Shown here: positions 1 through 7,815 of the stretch, in pieces
How positions within the stretch are numbered: the first letter of the stretch is position 1
Layout of the letters: every line of letters begins with the position of its first letter
Source of the DNA: Glycomyces paridis
GTDB taxonomy: Bacteria > Actinomycetota > Actinomycetes > Mycobacteriales > Micromonosporaceae
Assembly: GCF_004912155.1 (NCBI RefSeq)
Contig: NZ_STGX01000012.1
Span: forward strand, 121,511-185,510
Direction: 5' to 3'
Length of the DNA stretch: 64,000 bases
Program-made: the position numbers and the translations under genes
The notes under the pieces: model-generated
Databases searched by the model: none
What the model saw: the letters and a program-made list of their open reading frames with translations, nothing else
Told to the model about the DNA's origin: nothing

Positions 1-842
1 CCGGTCACGGGGACGCCGAGGTCGAGGGCGATCTGGACGGTCCAGCGTCCGGTGCCCTTCTGGCCGGCCTGGTCGACGATGACGTCGACGAGGGGTTTGC
101 CGGTGGCGGCGTCGGTGTGGCCGAGGACTTCGGCGGTGACCTCGATGAGGTAGGAGTCGAGTTCGCCGGCGTTCCATTCGGAGAAGGTCTTGGCGAGGTC
201 GGCCGGTTCGATGCCGACGCCGCGGCGCAGGAGGTCGTAGGCCTCGCCGATGAGCTGCATGTCGGAGTATTCGATGCCGTTGTGGACCATCTTGACGAAG
301 TGGCCGGCGCCGTCGGGGCCGAGGCGGGAGCAGCAGGGGGTGCCGTCGGGGGCTTTGGCGGCGATGGCTTCGAGGATGGGGCCGAGGGTCTCGTAGGACT
401 CTTCGGAGCCGCCGGGCATGATCGCGGGGCCGAGGAGGGCGCCTTCTTCGCCGCCGGAGACGCCGGTGCCGACGAAGTGGAGGCCTTTCTCGCGGAGGGC
501 GGCTTCGCGGCGGCGGGTGTTCTCGAAGTGGGCGTTGCCGCCGTCGATGATCATGTCGCCGGGTTCCATGAGGGCGGCGAGCTGGTCGATGACGGCGTCG
601 GTGGCGTTGCCGGCCTGGACCATGATCATGGCCTTGCGGGGGCGTTTGAGGGAGGCGACGAAGTCGGCGAGCTCCTCGGCGGGGACGAAGTCGCCTTCGT
701 CGCCGTGGGCTTCGATGAGTTCGGTGGTCTTGGCGTGGGTGCGGTTGTAGACGGCGACGGTGAAGCCGTGGCGGGCGAAGTTCCTGGCGAGGTTCGAGCC
801 CATGACGGCCAGCCCCACCACGCCGATGTCAGCGGTGCTCAT
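1..842 (-). CDS. gnd: 6-phosphogluconate dehydrogenase (decarboxylating), 3' end outside window
   Basis: Oxidative pentose phosphate pathway enzyme converting 6-phosphogluconate and NADP+ to ribulose 5-phosphate, CO2 and NADPH in the cytoplasm. About 280 N-terminal residues are visible. They show the Rossmann start (GVVGLAVMGSNLARN), the IIDGGNA strand, the GVSGGEEGA substrate loop and the VKMVHNGIEYSDMQL helix with the catalytic Lys/His region. The reading frame runs off the left edge, so the C-terminal helical domain is missing. The ATG at 842 is preceded by GGGAGACCGA, a good ribosome binding site. It is divergent from the cystathionine beta-synthase gene. Confidence 0.95.
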   Translation of the reverse strand, partial: MSTADIGVVGLAVMGSNLARNFARHGFTVAVYNRTHAKTTELIEAHGDEGDFVPAEELADFVASLKRPRKAMIMVQAGNATDAVIDQLAALMEPGDMIIDGGNAHFENTRRREAALREKGLHFVGTGVSGGEEGALLGPAIMPGGSEESYETLGPILEAIAAKAPDGTPCCSRLGPDGAGHFVKMVHNGIEYSDMQLIGEAYDLLRRGVGIEPADLAKTFSEWNAGELDSYLIEVTAEVLGHTDAATGKPLVDVIVDQAGQKGTGRWTVQIALDLGVPVT

Positions 843-1023
843 TCGGTCTCCCAACGTTGCGTAAGAGGTGTGCGCCCCGATTCTCGCCGGTCGGTCCGGT
901 CGGAACGCGATCACGGCCGATCGTATCCACGCAGCGGGATCGGCGCTTGCCGACGCGGCCCGCGGGGGATCGCGGTTGCGGTGCGGGGGTTGCGGCCTCC
1001 GCCTGCGGCGGGGTCGGCGGGCC

Positions 1024-1036
1024 TAGGCTGTGGGGA
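1024..1036 (+). promoter_or_regulatory. Leaderless promoter -10 of cbs
   Basis: TAGGCT (1024-1029) fits the actinobacterial -10 consensus TAnnnT. It lies exactly six bases before the ATG at 1036, with no Shine-Dalgarno sequence between, so transcription probably begins at the start codon. The same arrangement recurs at many genes in this window. Confidence 0.6.
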
Positions 1037-2400
1037 TGCAGTACTTCGAATCCGTTCTGGATCTCATCGGGAACACGCCGCTGGTGAAGCTCAATTCGGT
1101 CACCGAGGGGGTGGCGGCGACCGTGCTGGCGAAGGTGGAGTACCTGAATCCGGGCGGGTCCATCAAGGACCGGATCGCGGAGCGGATGATCGACGAGGCG
1201 GAGGCCTCGGGGGCGCTGGTGCCGGGCGGGACGATCGTGGAGCCGACGAGCGGGAACACGGGCGTGGGTTTGGCGATGGTGGCGCAGCAGCGGGGGTACG
1301 CGTGCGTGTTCGTGTGCCCGGACAAGGTGTCGGAGGACAAGCGGAACGTGCTGAAGGCGTACGGAGCGGAGGTGGTGGTGTGCCCGACGGCGGTGGACCC
1401 GGAGGACCCGCGCTCGTACTACAAGGTGTCGGATCGGCTCATCAGCGAGATCGACAAGGCGTGGAAGCCCGACCAGTACTCGAATCCGGCGAATCCGGCC
1501 TCGCATTACCACGGGACGGGCCCGGAGCTGTGGGAGCAGACGGACGGGCGGTTGACGCACCTGGTCGCGGGCGTGGGGACGGGCGGGACGATCACGGGGA
1601 TCGGCCGGTACCTCAAGGAGGTGTCGGGCGGGCGGGTGCAGGTCGTGGGCGCGGACCCGGAGGGGTCGGTGTACTCGGGCGGGACGGGTCGGCCGTACCT
1701 GGTGGAGGGCGTGGGCGAGGACTTCTGGCCGTCGAACTACGACCGGGAGCTGGCCGACCGGATCGTGGAGGTCACGGACGCGGAGTCGTTCGCGATGACG
1801 CGGCGCCTGGCGCGCGAGGAGGGCCTGCTGGTGGGCGGTTCGGCGGGGATGGCGGTGGTCGGGGCGCTGGCGGTGGCGCGGGACGCGTCGCCTGAGGACG
1901 TGATCGTGGTGGTCCTGCCCGACGGCGGGCGCGGCTACCTGTCGAAGATCTTCAACGACTCGTGGATGACCGAGTACGGGTTCATGGGCGGTTCGGGCGC
2001 GACGGCGGTGGGCGAGGTGCTGGCGCGCAAGGGCGGGGACATTCCGGAGCTGGTGCATGTGCATCCGCAGGACACGGTGCGCGAGGCGATCGACATCATG
2101 CGCCAGTACGGGGTGAGCCAGATGCCGGTGCTGAAGGCGGAGCCGCCGGTGACCTCGGGCGAGGTGGCGGGGGCGGTGGCCGAGCGCGACCTCATGGACG
2201 CCTTGTTCTCGGGAAAGGCGACCCTGCACGATCCGATCGAGCGGCATGTCGGGGAGGCGCTGCCGACGATCGGTTCGGGCGAGCAGGTGGAGCGGGCGGT
2301 GGCCGCGCTCCAGGACCGGGACGCGCTCATGGTGTTCGCGGAGGGGAAGCCGGTGGGGGTGCTGACGCGGCAGGACCTGCTGGGGTACATGGAGCAATGA
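1036..2400 (+). CDS. cbs: Cystathionine beta-synthase with CBS-domain pair
   Basis: PLP enzyme joining homocysteine and serine into cystathionine, the first step of reverse transsulfuration. The N-terminal fold type II domain (about residues 1-320) carries LNPGGSIKDR with the PLP lysine at K44, the SGNTG phosphate loop and GTGGTITG. Two CBS motifs follow at roughly 335-452. Length (454 aa) matches actinobacterial Cbs rather than short cysteine synthases. A GTG six bases upstream (1030) is in frame, but the ATG at 1036 fits the leaderless promoter. metB at 36.9 kb completes the other half of the cysteine/methionine exchange. Confidence 0.93.
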   Translation: MQYFESVLDLIGNTPLVKLNSVTEGVAATVLAKVEYLNPGGSIKDRIAERMIDEAEASGALVPGGTIVEPTSGNTGVGLAMVAQQRGYACVFVCPDKVSEDKRNVLKAYGAEVVVCPTAVDPEDPRSYYKVSDRLISEIDKAWKPDQYSNPANPASHYHGTGPELWEQTDGRLTHLVAGVGTGGTITGIGRYLKEVSGGRVQVVGADPEGSVYSGGTGRPYLVEGVGEDFWPSNYDRELADRIVEVTDAESFAMTRRLAREEGLLVGGSAGMAVVGALAVARDASPEDVIVVVLPDGGRGYLSKIFNDSWMTEYGFMGGSGATAVGEVLARKGGDIPELVHVHPQDTVREAIDIMRQYGVSQMPVLKAEPPVTSGEVAGAVAERDLMDALFSGKATLHDPIERHVGEALPTIGSGEQVERAVAALQDRDALMVFAEGKPVGVLTRQDLLGYMEQ

Positions 2401-2404
2401 GCGT

Positions 2405-2449
2405 TTGACAGTCGCGAGGACACGACCTTAATATAAGTTAGAACTTATA
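2405..2449 (+). promoter_or_regulatory. Promoter with palindromic ArsR-type operator
   Basis: TTGACA (2405-2410) and TAATAT (2429-2434) are spaced by 18 bases. The -10 overlaps a perfect palindrome, TATAAGTT-AG-AACTTATA (2432-2449), in otherwise GC-rich DNA. This sits 12 bases before the start codon of the AHSA1/ArsR operon, so binding of the operon's own ArsR repressor is the natural inference. Confidence 0.75.
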
Positions 2450-2461
2450 CAAGGAGGAGTC

Positions 2462-3118
2462 ATGCCCGATTTCAACGACCCGATCGCGTCCGCCGGGATG
2501 GTGGCGCGCGAGATCCGCACCGGCCTGCGCGACGGCGCCGCCACGAAGGTCCTCGTCGCGCGCCGGACCTACCGCGCCGACCGGGCCGACGTGTGGGACG
2601 CCCTCACCAGCCCCGAGCGGCTCCCGCGCTGGTTCCAGCCGGTGAGCGGCGACCTCGAGGTCGGCGGGCGCTACCAGTTCGAGGCCCAGGCCGGCGGCAC
2701 TATCGAGCACTGCGAGGCCCCCGAGCTGCTGGCCGTGACCTGGGAGTTCGGCGGCGGCGTCTCCTGGCTCGAGGTGCGCTTGAGCGACGAGGGCGCCGCC
2801 ACGGTGCTCGAACTCGTCCACGAGGCCCCCGTCGACCCCGAGCTGTGGCGCCAGTACGGGCCCGGCGCGGTCGGCATCGGCTGGGACGGCCTCCTGCACA
2901 GCCTCGGCTACCACCTCGCCACCACCGCCTCGCTCGACTCCGAGGAGTGGGAGCGGTGGATGACCGGCCCCGAGGGCGTCGCCTACGCGCGCCTCCTCGG
3001 CGACGCCTGGGGCGCCGCGGCGATCGGCGACGGGGACGACCCCGACGAGGCCAAGGCCGCCGTCGACGCCGTCGTCGCCTTCTACACCGTGCCGCCGGAG
3101 GAGGCCGGGCAAGCGTGA
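2462..3118 (+). CDS. SRPBCC/AHSA1-family ligand-binding protein
   Basis: A 218-aa cytoplasmic protein of the START-like SRPBCC superfamily (AHSA1/Aha1-C branch). The segments VWDALTSPERLPRWFQP and GGRYQFEAQ, followed by a TWEFGG strand, are typical of the helix-grip fold that holds small hydrophobic ligands. The start ATG is preceded by AAGGAGGAGTC. It is translationally coupled (ATG/GTG-TGA overlap of four bases) to an ArsR regulator, a very common pairing in actinobacteria. The ligand is unknown; the repressor probably controls this gene. Confidence 0.85.
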   Translation: MPDFNDPIASAGMVAREIRTGLRDGAATKVLVARRTYRADRADVWDALTSPERLPRWFQPVSGDLEVGGRYQFEAQAGGTIEHCEAPELLAVTWEFGGGVSWLEVRLSDEGAATVLELVHEAPVDPELWRQYGPGAVGIGWDGLLHSLGYHLATTASLDSEEWERWMTGPEGVAYARLLGDAWGAAAIGDGDDPDEAKAAVDAVVAFYTVPPEEAGQA

Positions 3119-3531
3119 GCGCCGACGCCGCCCTCGACGCGCTCGGCGACCCGGTGCGCCGCAGGATCATGGAGCTCCTGGGGGAGGGCGACCGGCCCGC
3201 CGGGGCGATCGTCCTCGCCCTCGCCGAGCGGCCCGTGTCCGGCGGCAGGGCCCGCGGCGGGATCTCCCAGCCCGCGGTCTCCCAGCACCTCAAGGTCCTG
3301 CGCGAGGCCGGGCTCGTCACCGTCCGCGCCGAGGGCGCCAAGCGCGTCTACGGCGTCGACGAGACGGGCCTGGCCGCGGTCCAGGAGTGGCTGGCCCGGT
3401 TCGCCGACGGCTTCGCCGGGCCGCTCGACGCCCTGGCGACCGAACTCGCGCGCGGGCGGCGGGAACGGCGCATCGCCGGGCAGACCGGCCGCGCCCAGCG
3501 CCCCGACGAGCGCCGGTCCGGGGTCGCCTGA
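3115..3531 (+). CDS. ArsR-family winged-helix repressor
   Basis: A 138-aa regulator. The winged helix is clear: LGDPVRRRIMELL at the N-terminus, then ISQPAVSQHLKVLREAGLV as recognition helix and wing, and GAKRVYGVDE. No metal-binding cysteines are seen, so it is the SRPBCC-associated type rather than an arsenic sensor. The GTG start overlaps the stop of the upstream AHSA1 gene (GTGA). A basic tail (RRERR, QRPDERR) follows the HTH. It likely autoregulates through the palindrome at 2432-2449. Confidence 0.88.
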   Translation: MSADAALDALGDPVRRRIMELLGEGDRPAGAIVLALAERPVSGGRARGGISQPAVSQHLKVLREAGLVTVRAEGAKRVYGVDETGLAAVQEWLARFADGFAGPLDALATELARGRRERRIAGQTGRAQRPDERRSGVA

Positions 3532-3554
3532 GCGGCCCCGCAATAGGAATGATT

Positions 3555-3615
3555 CCGACTCATTCGGTTGGGCCGCTTGCGAAGGCGCGACCCAAACCGG
3601 GCGAGTCGGTTTTTT
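3555..3615 (+). terminator. Rho-independent terminator of the ArsR operon
   Basis: A long imperfect stem begins with CCGACTC (3555-3561) and closes with GAGTCGG (3603-3609); CGGTTGGG pairs with CCCAAACCG inside. A run of six T follows. It separates the ArsR operon from the chitinase promoter. Confidence 0.8.
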
Positions 3616-3629
3616 CGTCCCCGGCGAGC

Positions 3630-3659
3630 TTGACAAGCGGCCGTGTCGGACGACACTAT
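3630..3659 (+). promoter_or_regulatory. Putative chitinase promoter
   Basis: TTGACA (3630-3635) is followed after 18 bases by CACTAT (3654-3659), about 43 bases before the start codon. No clear copy of the Streptomyces chitinase direct repeat was found around it. Confidence 0.5.
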
Positions 3660-3701
3660 TAGGGAGCTATATTTAGGAATCTTTAAATATATGGAGGTCC
3701 C

Positions 3702-4952
3702 TTGCGACGCACCCGCAGAGCGGCGATCACCGCCGCCACCGCCCTCGCGACGGCGGTCGCCGCCGTGGCCGTCCCCCTGCTCTTCTCCCAAGGCGCCGGC
3801 GCCCAGGCCGTCTGCGACGGCGAGGCCTGGCAGTCGACCGAGATCTACACCGGCGGCGACCTCGTCAGCCACCAGGACCGCGAGTACCGCGCCAAGTGGT
3901 GGACCACCGGCGAGACCCCCGGCACCACCGGCGAATGGGGCGTCTGGCAGGACCTCGGCGCCTGCGACGGCGCCGAGCCGACCACGCCGCCCACCGACGA
4001 GCCCACCACCGACGAACCGACGACCGAGGAGCCGACCGACCCGCCGACCGACCCGCCCGGCGGCGGCAACGCGCTGCTCACCGGCTACTGGCACAACTTC
4101 GACAACGGCTCGGGCGTCATGGAGCTGGGCGAGGTCCCCGCCTCGTACGACATCATCGCCATCGCCTTCGCCGAGTCCACCACCACGCCCGGACAGGTCG
4201 ATTTCGCGCTCGACGCGAGCCTGACGAACGCCGGGTACACCGAGGCCGAGTTCAAGGCCGACATCGCCGCGATCAAGGCCCAGGGCCGGCACGTGGTCAT
4301 CTCCGTCGGCGGCGAGAAGGGCAACGTCACCGTCAACTCCGCGGCCACCGCGTCCGCGTTCAGCGCCTCGGTGCTCTCGCTCATGGGCGAGTACGGCTTC
4401 GACGGCGTCGACATCGACCTGGAGCACGGCATCAACGCCGACGCCCTGGAGACGGCGATCCGTTCGATCCGCGCCGGCTACGGCGCCGGCCTGGTCTACA
4501 CGATGGCCCCGCAGACCATCGACTTCCAGTTCACCTCCGGCGGCTACTACCAGCTGGCCACGGAGACTAAGGACATCCTCACCATCGTCAACATGCAGTA
4601 CTACAACTCCGGCACCATGCTCGGGTGCGACGACAAGGTCTACGCCCAGGGGGACATCGACTTCCTGACCGCGCAGGCCTGCATCCAGCTCGAAGCCGGA
4701 CTCGCCCCGAGCCAGGTCGGCCTGGGGCTCCCGGCGGTCCAGCGCGCGGCCGGGTCGGGCTACGTCAGCCCGACCATGGTCAACAACGCCCTCGACTGCC
4801 TCGCGAAGCTCGTCAACTGCGGCGACTTCACGCCCTCCCAGGCCTACCCGGGCATCGGCGGGGCCATGACCTGGTCGATCAACTGGGACGCGACGAACAA
4901 CTACAACTTCGCGAACACGGTGGCAGGCCACTTCGGCTCGCTGCCGCAGTGA
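3702..4952 (+). CDS. Secreted GH18 chitinase with N-terminal CBM5/12
   Basis: Extracellular endochitinase of 416 aa. A Sec signal peptide covers about residues 1-34 (RRTRR, hydrophobic core, AGAQA cleavage). A CBM5/12 chitin-binding module (about 35-88) has WWTTGETPG and WGVWQDLGAC. A Thr/Pro/Glu linker leads to the GH18 barrel (about 122-416). The catalytic motif DGVDIDLE places the acid at E244, and the substrate-assist strand MAPQ and MQYYN are present. TTG at 3702 is chosen because GGAGGT lies three bases upstream and the signal peptide begins there; the nearby ATG is in another frame. Confidence 0.93.
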   Translation: MRRTRRAAITAATALATAVAAVAVPLLFSQGAGAQAVCDGEAWQSTEIYTGGDLVSHQDREYRAKWWTTGETPGTTGEWGVWQDLGACDGAEPTTPPTDEPTTDEPTTEEPTDPPTDPPGGGNALLTGYWHNFDNGSGVMELGEVPASYDIIAIAFAESTTTPGQVDFALDASLTNAGYTEAEFKADIAAIKAQGRHVVISVGGEKGNVTVNSAATASAFSASVLSLMGEYGFDGVDIDLEHGINADALETAIRSIRAGYGAGLVYTMAPQTIDFQFTSGGYYQLATETKDILTIVNMQYYNSGTMLGCDDKVYAQGDIDFLTAQACIQLEAGLAPSQVGLGLPAVQRAAGSGYVSPTMVNNALDCLAKLVNCGDFTPSQAYPGIGGAMTWSINWDATNNYNFANTVAGHFGSLPQ

Positions 4953-4995
4953 CCCCGCGCCGGGCGCGCCCGGCACCGCCCCGCCGCGTCTGAGA

Positions 4996-5156
4996 GGGGG
5001 TGCTGGCCAACCCCCGGCGAGTCGATGGCCGAGGTCATTTGTTCGCTCGCAAGGCGGAAGGCCCTTTGGATACCGGGGTTGTATCCAAAGGGCCGACAAC
5101 GAAGCGAGCGGGCAAATGGACCGGCCAGCGGCCGTCAGGGGTTGGCCAGCACCCCC
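4996..5156. repeat. 161-bp nested inverted repeat (giant hairpin)
   Basis: Three nested arm pairs can be read. The outer perfect 19-bp arms are at 4996-5014 and 5138-5156. Middle arms containing CATTTG and CGCTCGC (5036-5050) pair with GCGAGCG and CAAATG (5103-5118). An innermost perfect 14-bp stem, GGCCCTTTGGATAC (5060-5073), pairs with 5081-5094 around a 7-base loop. It lies between the convergent chitinase and TetR genes. It could be a structured terminator, a MITE-like element or a structured RNA; no coding frame explains it. Confidence 0.85.
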
Positions 5157-5196
5157 TAGGTTCCCGGGCCACGAGCGCCGGGGGCCGCGGGCGCGA

Positions 5197-5237
5197 CGAA
5201 GGGCCCGGCCGTGCTCCACCACGGCCGGGCCCGCTTC
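5197..5237. terminator. Hairpin terminator downstream of the TetR gene
   Basis: GGGCCCGGCCGTG (5201-5213) and CACGGCCGGGCCC (5220-5232) form a perfect 13-bp stem with a 6-base loop. It ends just before the TetR stop codon and would serve the minus-strand gene. Confidence 0.65.
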
Positions 5238-5242
5238 GCGTC

Positions 5243-5974
5243 TCAGTCGGCCTGGGCGGCTACGCCGTCGAGGATGAGGTCGAGGCCGAAGCGGAAGTCC
5301 GCCTCGGCCGTGTCCGCGCCGGTGTCGGCGAACGTGTCGGAGGCGAACAGCGCGGCCGCGTCGGGGAACCGCGCGGGGTCGACCAGTGCGGCCATGGCCT
5401 TCCCGTAGGCGAGTTCGGCCGCGGCCTGGTCGGCGCCGCCGCGTCCGGCCGCGAGGCCCTGCGCGAGCCGCGCCATGCCCTGCACGTAGTCGCTGACGAT
5501 CATGACGGTGCGGACCTTGGGGCCCCAGTCGAGGCGGCTGCGGCGCATCGCGCGCAGGCCCGCGTCGAACCAGGCGATGCCGTTCGGGCCGCTCGGGGGG
5601 CCGGTCACGCGCAGGTCGGCGAGCCAGGGGTGGCGCTCCAGGCGGTCGGCGAGGGCCTCGGCCCAGGCGCCGAGGCGTTCGCGCCAGGGGCCGTCGCCTT
5701 CGCGCAGGTCCGCGGGGGGCGGCCCGGCGGCGTCGGCCATGAGGGCGACGAGCTCCTCTTTGGAGCCGACGTGCCGGTAGAGGGACATCTTGGTGACGCC
5801 GAGGGACTCGGCGACCTTGGGGAGCGTGGCGGCGGCGAGGCCGTCGCGGTCGGCGAGGGCGATCGCGGCGTCCACGACGGCGTCGACGTCGAGGCGGGCG
5901 GGGCGCCCGCGCCTCGTCTCCGATGAAATGCGCCACAGCCGCGCGAGTTCGACCGGCACCGGTGCCTCGTCCAT
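5243..5974 (-). CDS. TetR/AcrR-family repressor
   Basis: A 243-aa one-component regulator. The N-terminal HTH spans roughly residues 28-75 (AAIALADRDGL, LPKVAESLGVTKMSLYRHVGSKEEL). The C-terminal helical ligand domain (DRLERHPWLADL, DYVQGMARLAQG) resembles the TetR_C_1 type. It is divergently transcribed from a DUF418 membrane protein, with a large palindrome between them that is probably its operator. The ligand cannot be told from sequence. Confidence 0.9.
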   Translation of the reverse strand: MDEAPVPVELARLWRISSETRRGRPARLDVDAVVDAAIALADRDGLAAATLPKVAESLGVTKMSLYRHVGSKEELVALMADAAGPPPADLREGDGPWRERLGAWAEALADRLERHPWLADLRVTGPPSGPNGIAWFDAGLRAMRRSRLDWGPKVRTVMIVSDYVQGMARLAQGLAAGRGGADQAAAELAYGKAMAALVDPARFPDAAALFASDTFADTGADTAEADFRFGLDLILDGVAAQAD

Positions 5975-6031
5975 GCGATCCCGTCACCTCCGTACCGCGC
6001 TTCGCTTCGGGGGCCCATCATCGCACACCCA

Positions 6032-6069
6032 ATTAGTGTCTCTAGGATACTATCCTTGAGACACTAAAT
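6032..6069. promoter_or_regulatory. Palindromic operator between tetR and DUF418 gene
   Basis: ATTAGTGTCTC (6032-6042) is mirrored by GAGACACTAAAT (6058-6069). Inside them AGGATA-c-TATCCT is a further inverted repeat centred near 6050. The whole 38 bases are nearly symmetric and AT-rich, which fits a TetR dimer-of-dimers site controlling both genes. Confidence 0.75.
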
Positions 6070-6099
6070 CGAGGACACGACCCCATTGGAGGCGTCGAC

Positions 6100-7311
6100 G
6101 TGACCGCCGACCTGCAAGCCCCGCCCCGCGTCCCCCGCGGGCCCGTCACCGCCGCCGAGCGGGCCCTCGCGCCCGACCTCGCCCGCGGCGCGATGCTCCT
6201 GCTCATCGCCCTCGCCAACGCCGCCGGGGTCTTCCTCGCCTCGGCGCCCGGCGTAGAGGCGAATCCCCAAGGCGCCGAGCGCCTCTACAACCTCCTCATG
6301 GTCGAACTCGTCCACGCCAGGGCGTTCCCGCTGTTCGCGCTCATGTTCGGCTACGGGCTCGTGCAGCTCGCGCGCCGCCAGGAGTCCTCCGGCGCGAACC
6401 CGCGCCAGGTCCGCTCGGTGCTGCTGCGCCGCAACGCGTGGCTCGTCGCCTTCGGCGCCGCCCACGGCCTCCTGCTCTACTCCGGCGACTTCCTCGGCGC
6501 CTACGGCCTCATCGGGATCGCGTTCACGCTGATCCTGCTCCAGCGCTCGGACAAGGTCCACCGCTTCGCGCCCTGGTACCTCGCGATCGGCCTCGCCTAC
6601 GTCGCTGTCCTGGCGTTCCTGGCCCTCGGCTCGCTCGCCTCCGCCCCGGGCGGCGCGGCCGTCCCGCTCACCCCCTTCCCCTCGGTCCTCGCCGACTCCT
6701 ACCCGGCGTCGCTGGCCGAGCGCGCCGCCGAATGGCCCGTCCACACCCTGACGCTGCTGCCGATGATCCTCATGGTGTGGGTCGGCGCCTGGGCCGGGCG
6801 CCGCCGCCTCCTGGAGGAACCCGGCCGCCACCTGCGACTGCTCGGCTGGACCGCCGCGGGCGGACTCGCGATCGCGGTCACCGCCGGACTCCCCATGGCG
6901 CTGCTCGCGGGCGGCTACCTCGACGTCGGCGAGGACGCCGCCGCCCCGGTCAAGATGCTGTACGAGACCTCGGGCTTCTTCGGCGGCGTCGGCTACGCGG
7001 CCCTCTTCGGCCTGGCCGCCCACGCCTTGACGCGCCGCGGCCGCCGGCCCGGCGCGCTCGTCACCGCCGTAGGCGCCCTCGGCCAGCGCTCCCTGAGCGG
7101 GTACCTGTTCCAGTCGGTCGCCTGGATGGTCCTGGCGATGCCGTTCACGCTCGCGCTCGGCGAACGCACCGGCAGCCCCCTCGTCCTGTCCGGGGTGTGC
7201 GCGGTCGCGGTGTGGCTCGTGACCGTGGCCGCCTCGGAGGCGATGCGCCGCGGCGGCCACCGCGGCCCGGCCGAGACGCTGCTGCGGCGCCTCACCTACG
7301 GGAGGCGCTGA
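6100..7311 (+). CDS. DUF418 polytopic membrane protein
   Basis: A 403-aa integral membrane protein with about eight to ten hydrophobic segments. The N-terminal part has the ALAPDLARGAMLLLIALAN start seen in DUF418/YeiB proteins. The C-terminal DUF418 motif GQRSLSGYLFQSV is recognisable. The GTG start has GGAGG seven bases upstream. The divergent TetR gene and shared operator imply inducible expression, perhaps an exporter or cell-envelope function. The true substrate is unknown for the family. Confidence 0.85.
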   Translation: MTADLQAPPRVPRGPVTAAERALAPDLARGAMLLLIALANAAGVFLASAPGVEANPQGAERLYNLLMVELVHARAFPLFALMFGYGLVQLARRQESSGANPRQVRSVLLRRNAWLVAFGAAHGLLLYSGDFLGAYGLIGIAFTLILLQRSDKVHRFAPWYLAIGLAYVAVLAFLALGSLASAPGGAAVPLTPFPSVLADSYPASLAERAAEWPVHTLTLLPMILMVWVGAWAGRRRLLEEPGRHLRLLGWTAAGGLAIAVTAGLPMALLAGGYLDVGEDAAAPVKMLYETSGFFGGVGYAALFGLAAHALTRRGRRPGALVTAVGALGQRSLSGYLFQSVAWMVLAMPFTLALGERTGSPLVLSGVCAVAVWLVTVAASEAMRRGGHRGPAETLLRRLTYGRR

Positions 7312-7321
7312 CCCGTCCGGT

Positions 7322-7341
7322 CCCGGCGCTCCGGCGCCGGG
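7322..7341. terminator. Hairpin between convergent genes
   Basis: CCCGGCGC and GCGCCGGG form an 8-bp stem with a TCCG loop. Weaker outer pairing extends to the DUF418 gene stop and the start of the convergent gene's tail. Confidence 0.45.
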
Positions 7342-7346
7342 GCCGG

Positions 7347-7739
7347 TCAGTCGCGGTGCGCGGCTTCGAGGCGATCCCAGTCGCGGCGGGCGACCATCCA
7401 CCGCACCGCGTACACGGGCCCGTCGAACGTCCCGTCGGCGAGGCGCACCCGCAGGCGCCCGTCGGCGAAGTCGAGCCGTTCCCCTTCGGCAAGTTCGTGT
7501 TTGAGGTTCCAGCCGTACTTGCCGCGCATGTAGAGCCGCGGGCCGTCGACTTTGAGGATGCCGATCGGGCGGGCCGCGGCGCCGATGAGCACGACGGCGG
7601 CGCAGGCCGCTGCCGCGATCGCCCAGAACGCGGCGTCCCCGTAGCCCAGGCCCGGCTCCACCAGCGGGATCGGCAGGACGGCGAGGAGGCCGACCGGCGC
7701 GGCGATCGACGTGCCCGCGAAGGAGGCGCGGAGTTTCAT
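7347..7739 (-). CDS. Small membrane-anchored protein with PH-like tail
   Basis: A 130-aa protein with two hydrophobic helices near the N-terminus (about residues 12-30 and 36-56). A beta-rich soluble part follows: GILKVDGPRLYMRGKYGW, then LRVRLADGTFDGP and YAVRWMVARRDW. This layout resembles small actinobacterial DUF3093/bacterial-PH proteins, but the match is tentative. It is convergent with the DUF418 gene and upstream of nothing obvious. No function is assigned. Confidence 0.7.
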   Translation of the reverse strand: MKLRASFAGTSIAAPVGLLAVLPIPLVEPGLGYGDAAFWAIAAAACAAVVLIGAAARPIGILKVDGPRLYMRGKYGWNLKHELAEGERLDFADGRLRVRLADGTFDGPVYAVRWMVARRDWDRLEAAHRD

Positions 7740-7815
7740 GGGGTCCTCCGTGGTCGGTGTGCGGCCGGGAGGCGGGGGGTGCGGCGCCGTTCCAGTGTAG
7801 GCGGTCCGCGCCCGT

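Noticed and set aside
117..1895. Long plus-strand open frame antisense to gnd and out of frame with cbs
   Set aside because: Composition is Gly/Ala/Val/Glu shadow coding typical of very GC-rich DNA; it crosses two well-supported genes.
3348..5987. 879-codon minus-strand frame across the chitinase
   Set aside because: Arg/Pro-rich shadow; the chitinase with signal peptide and catalytic motif lies on the other strand.
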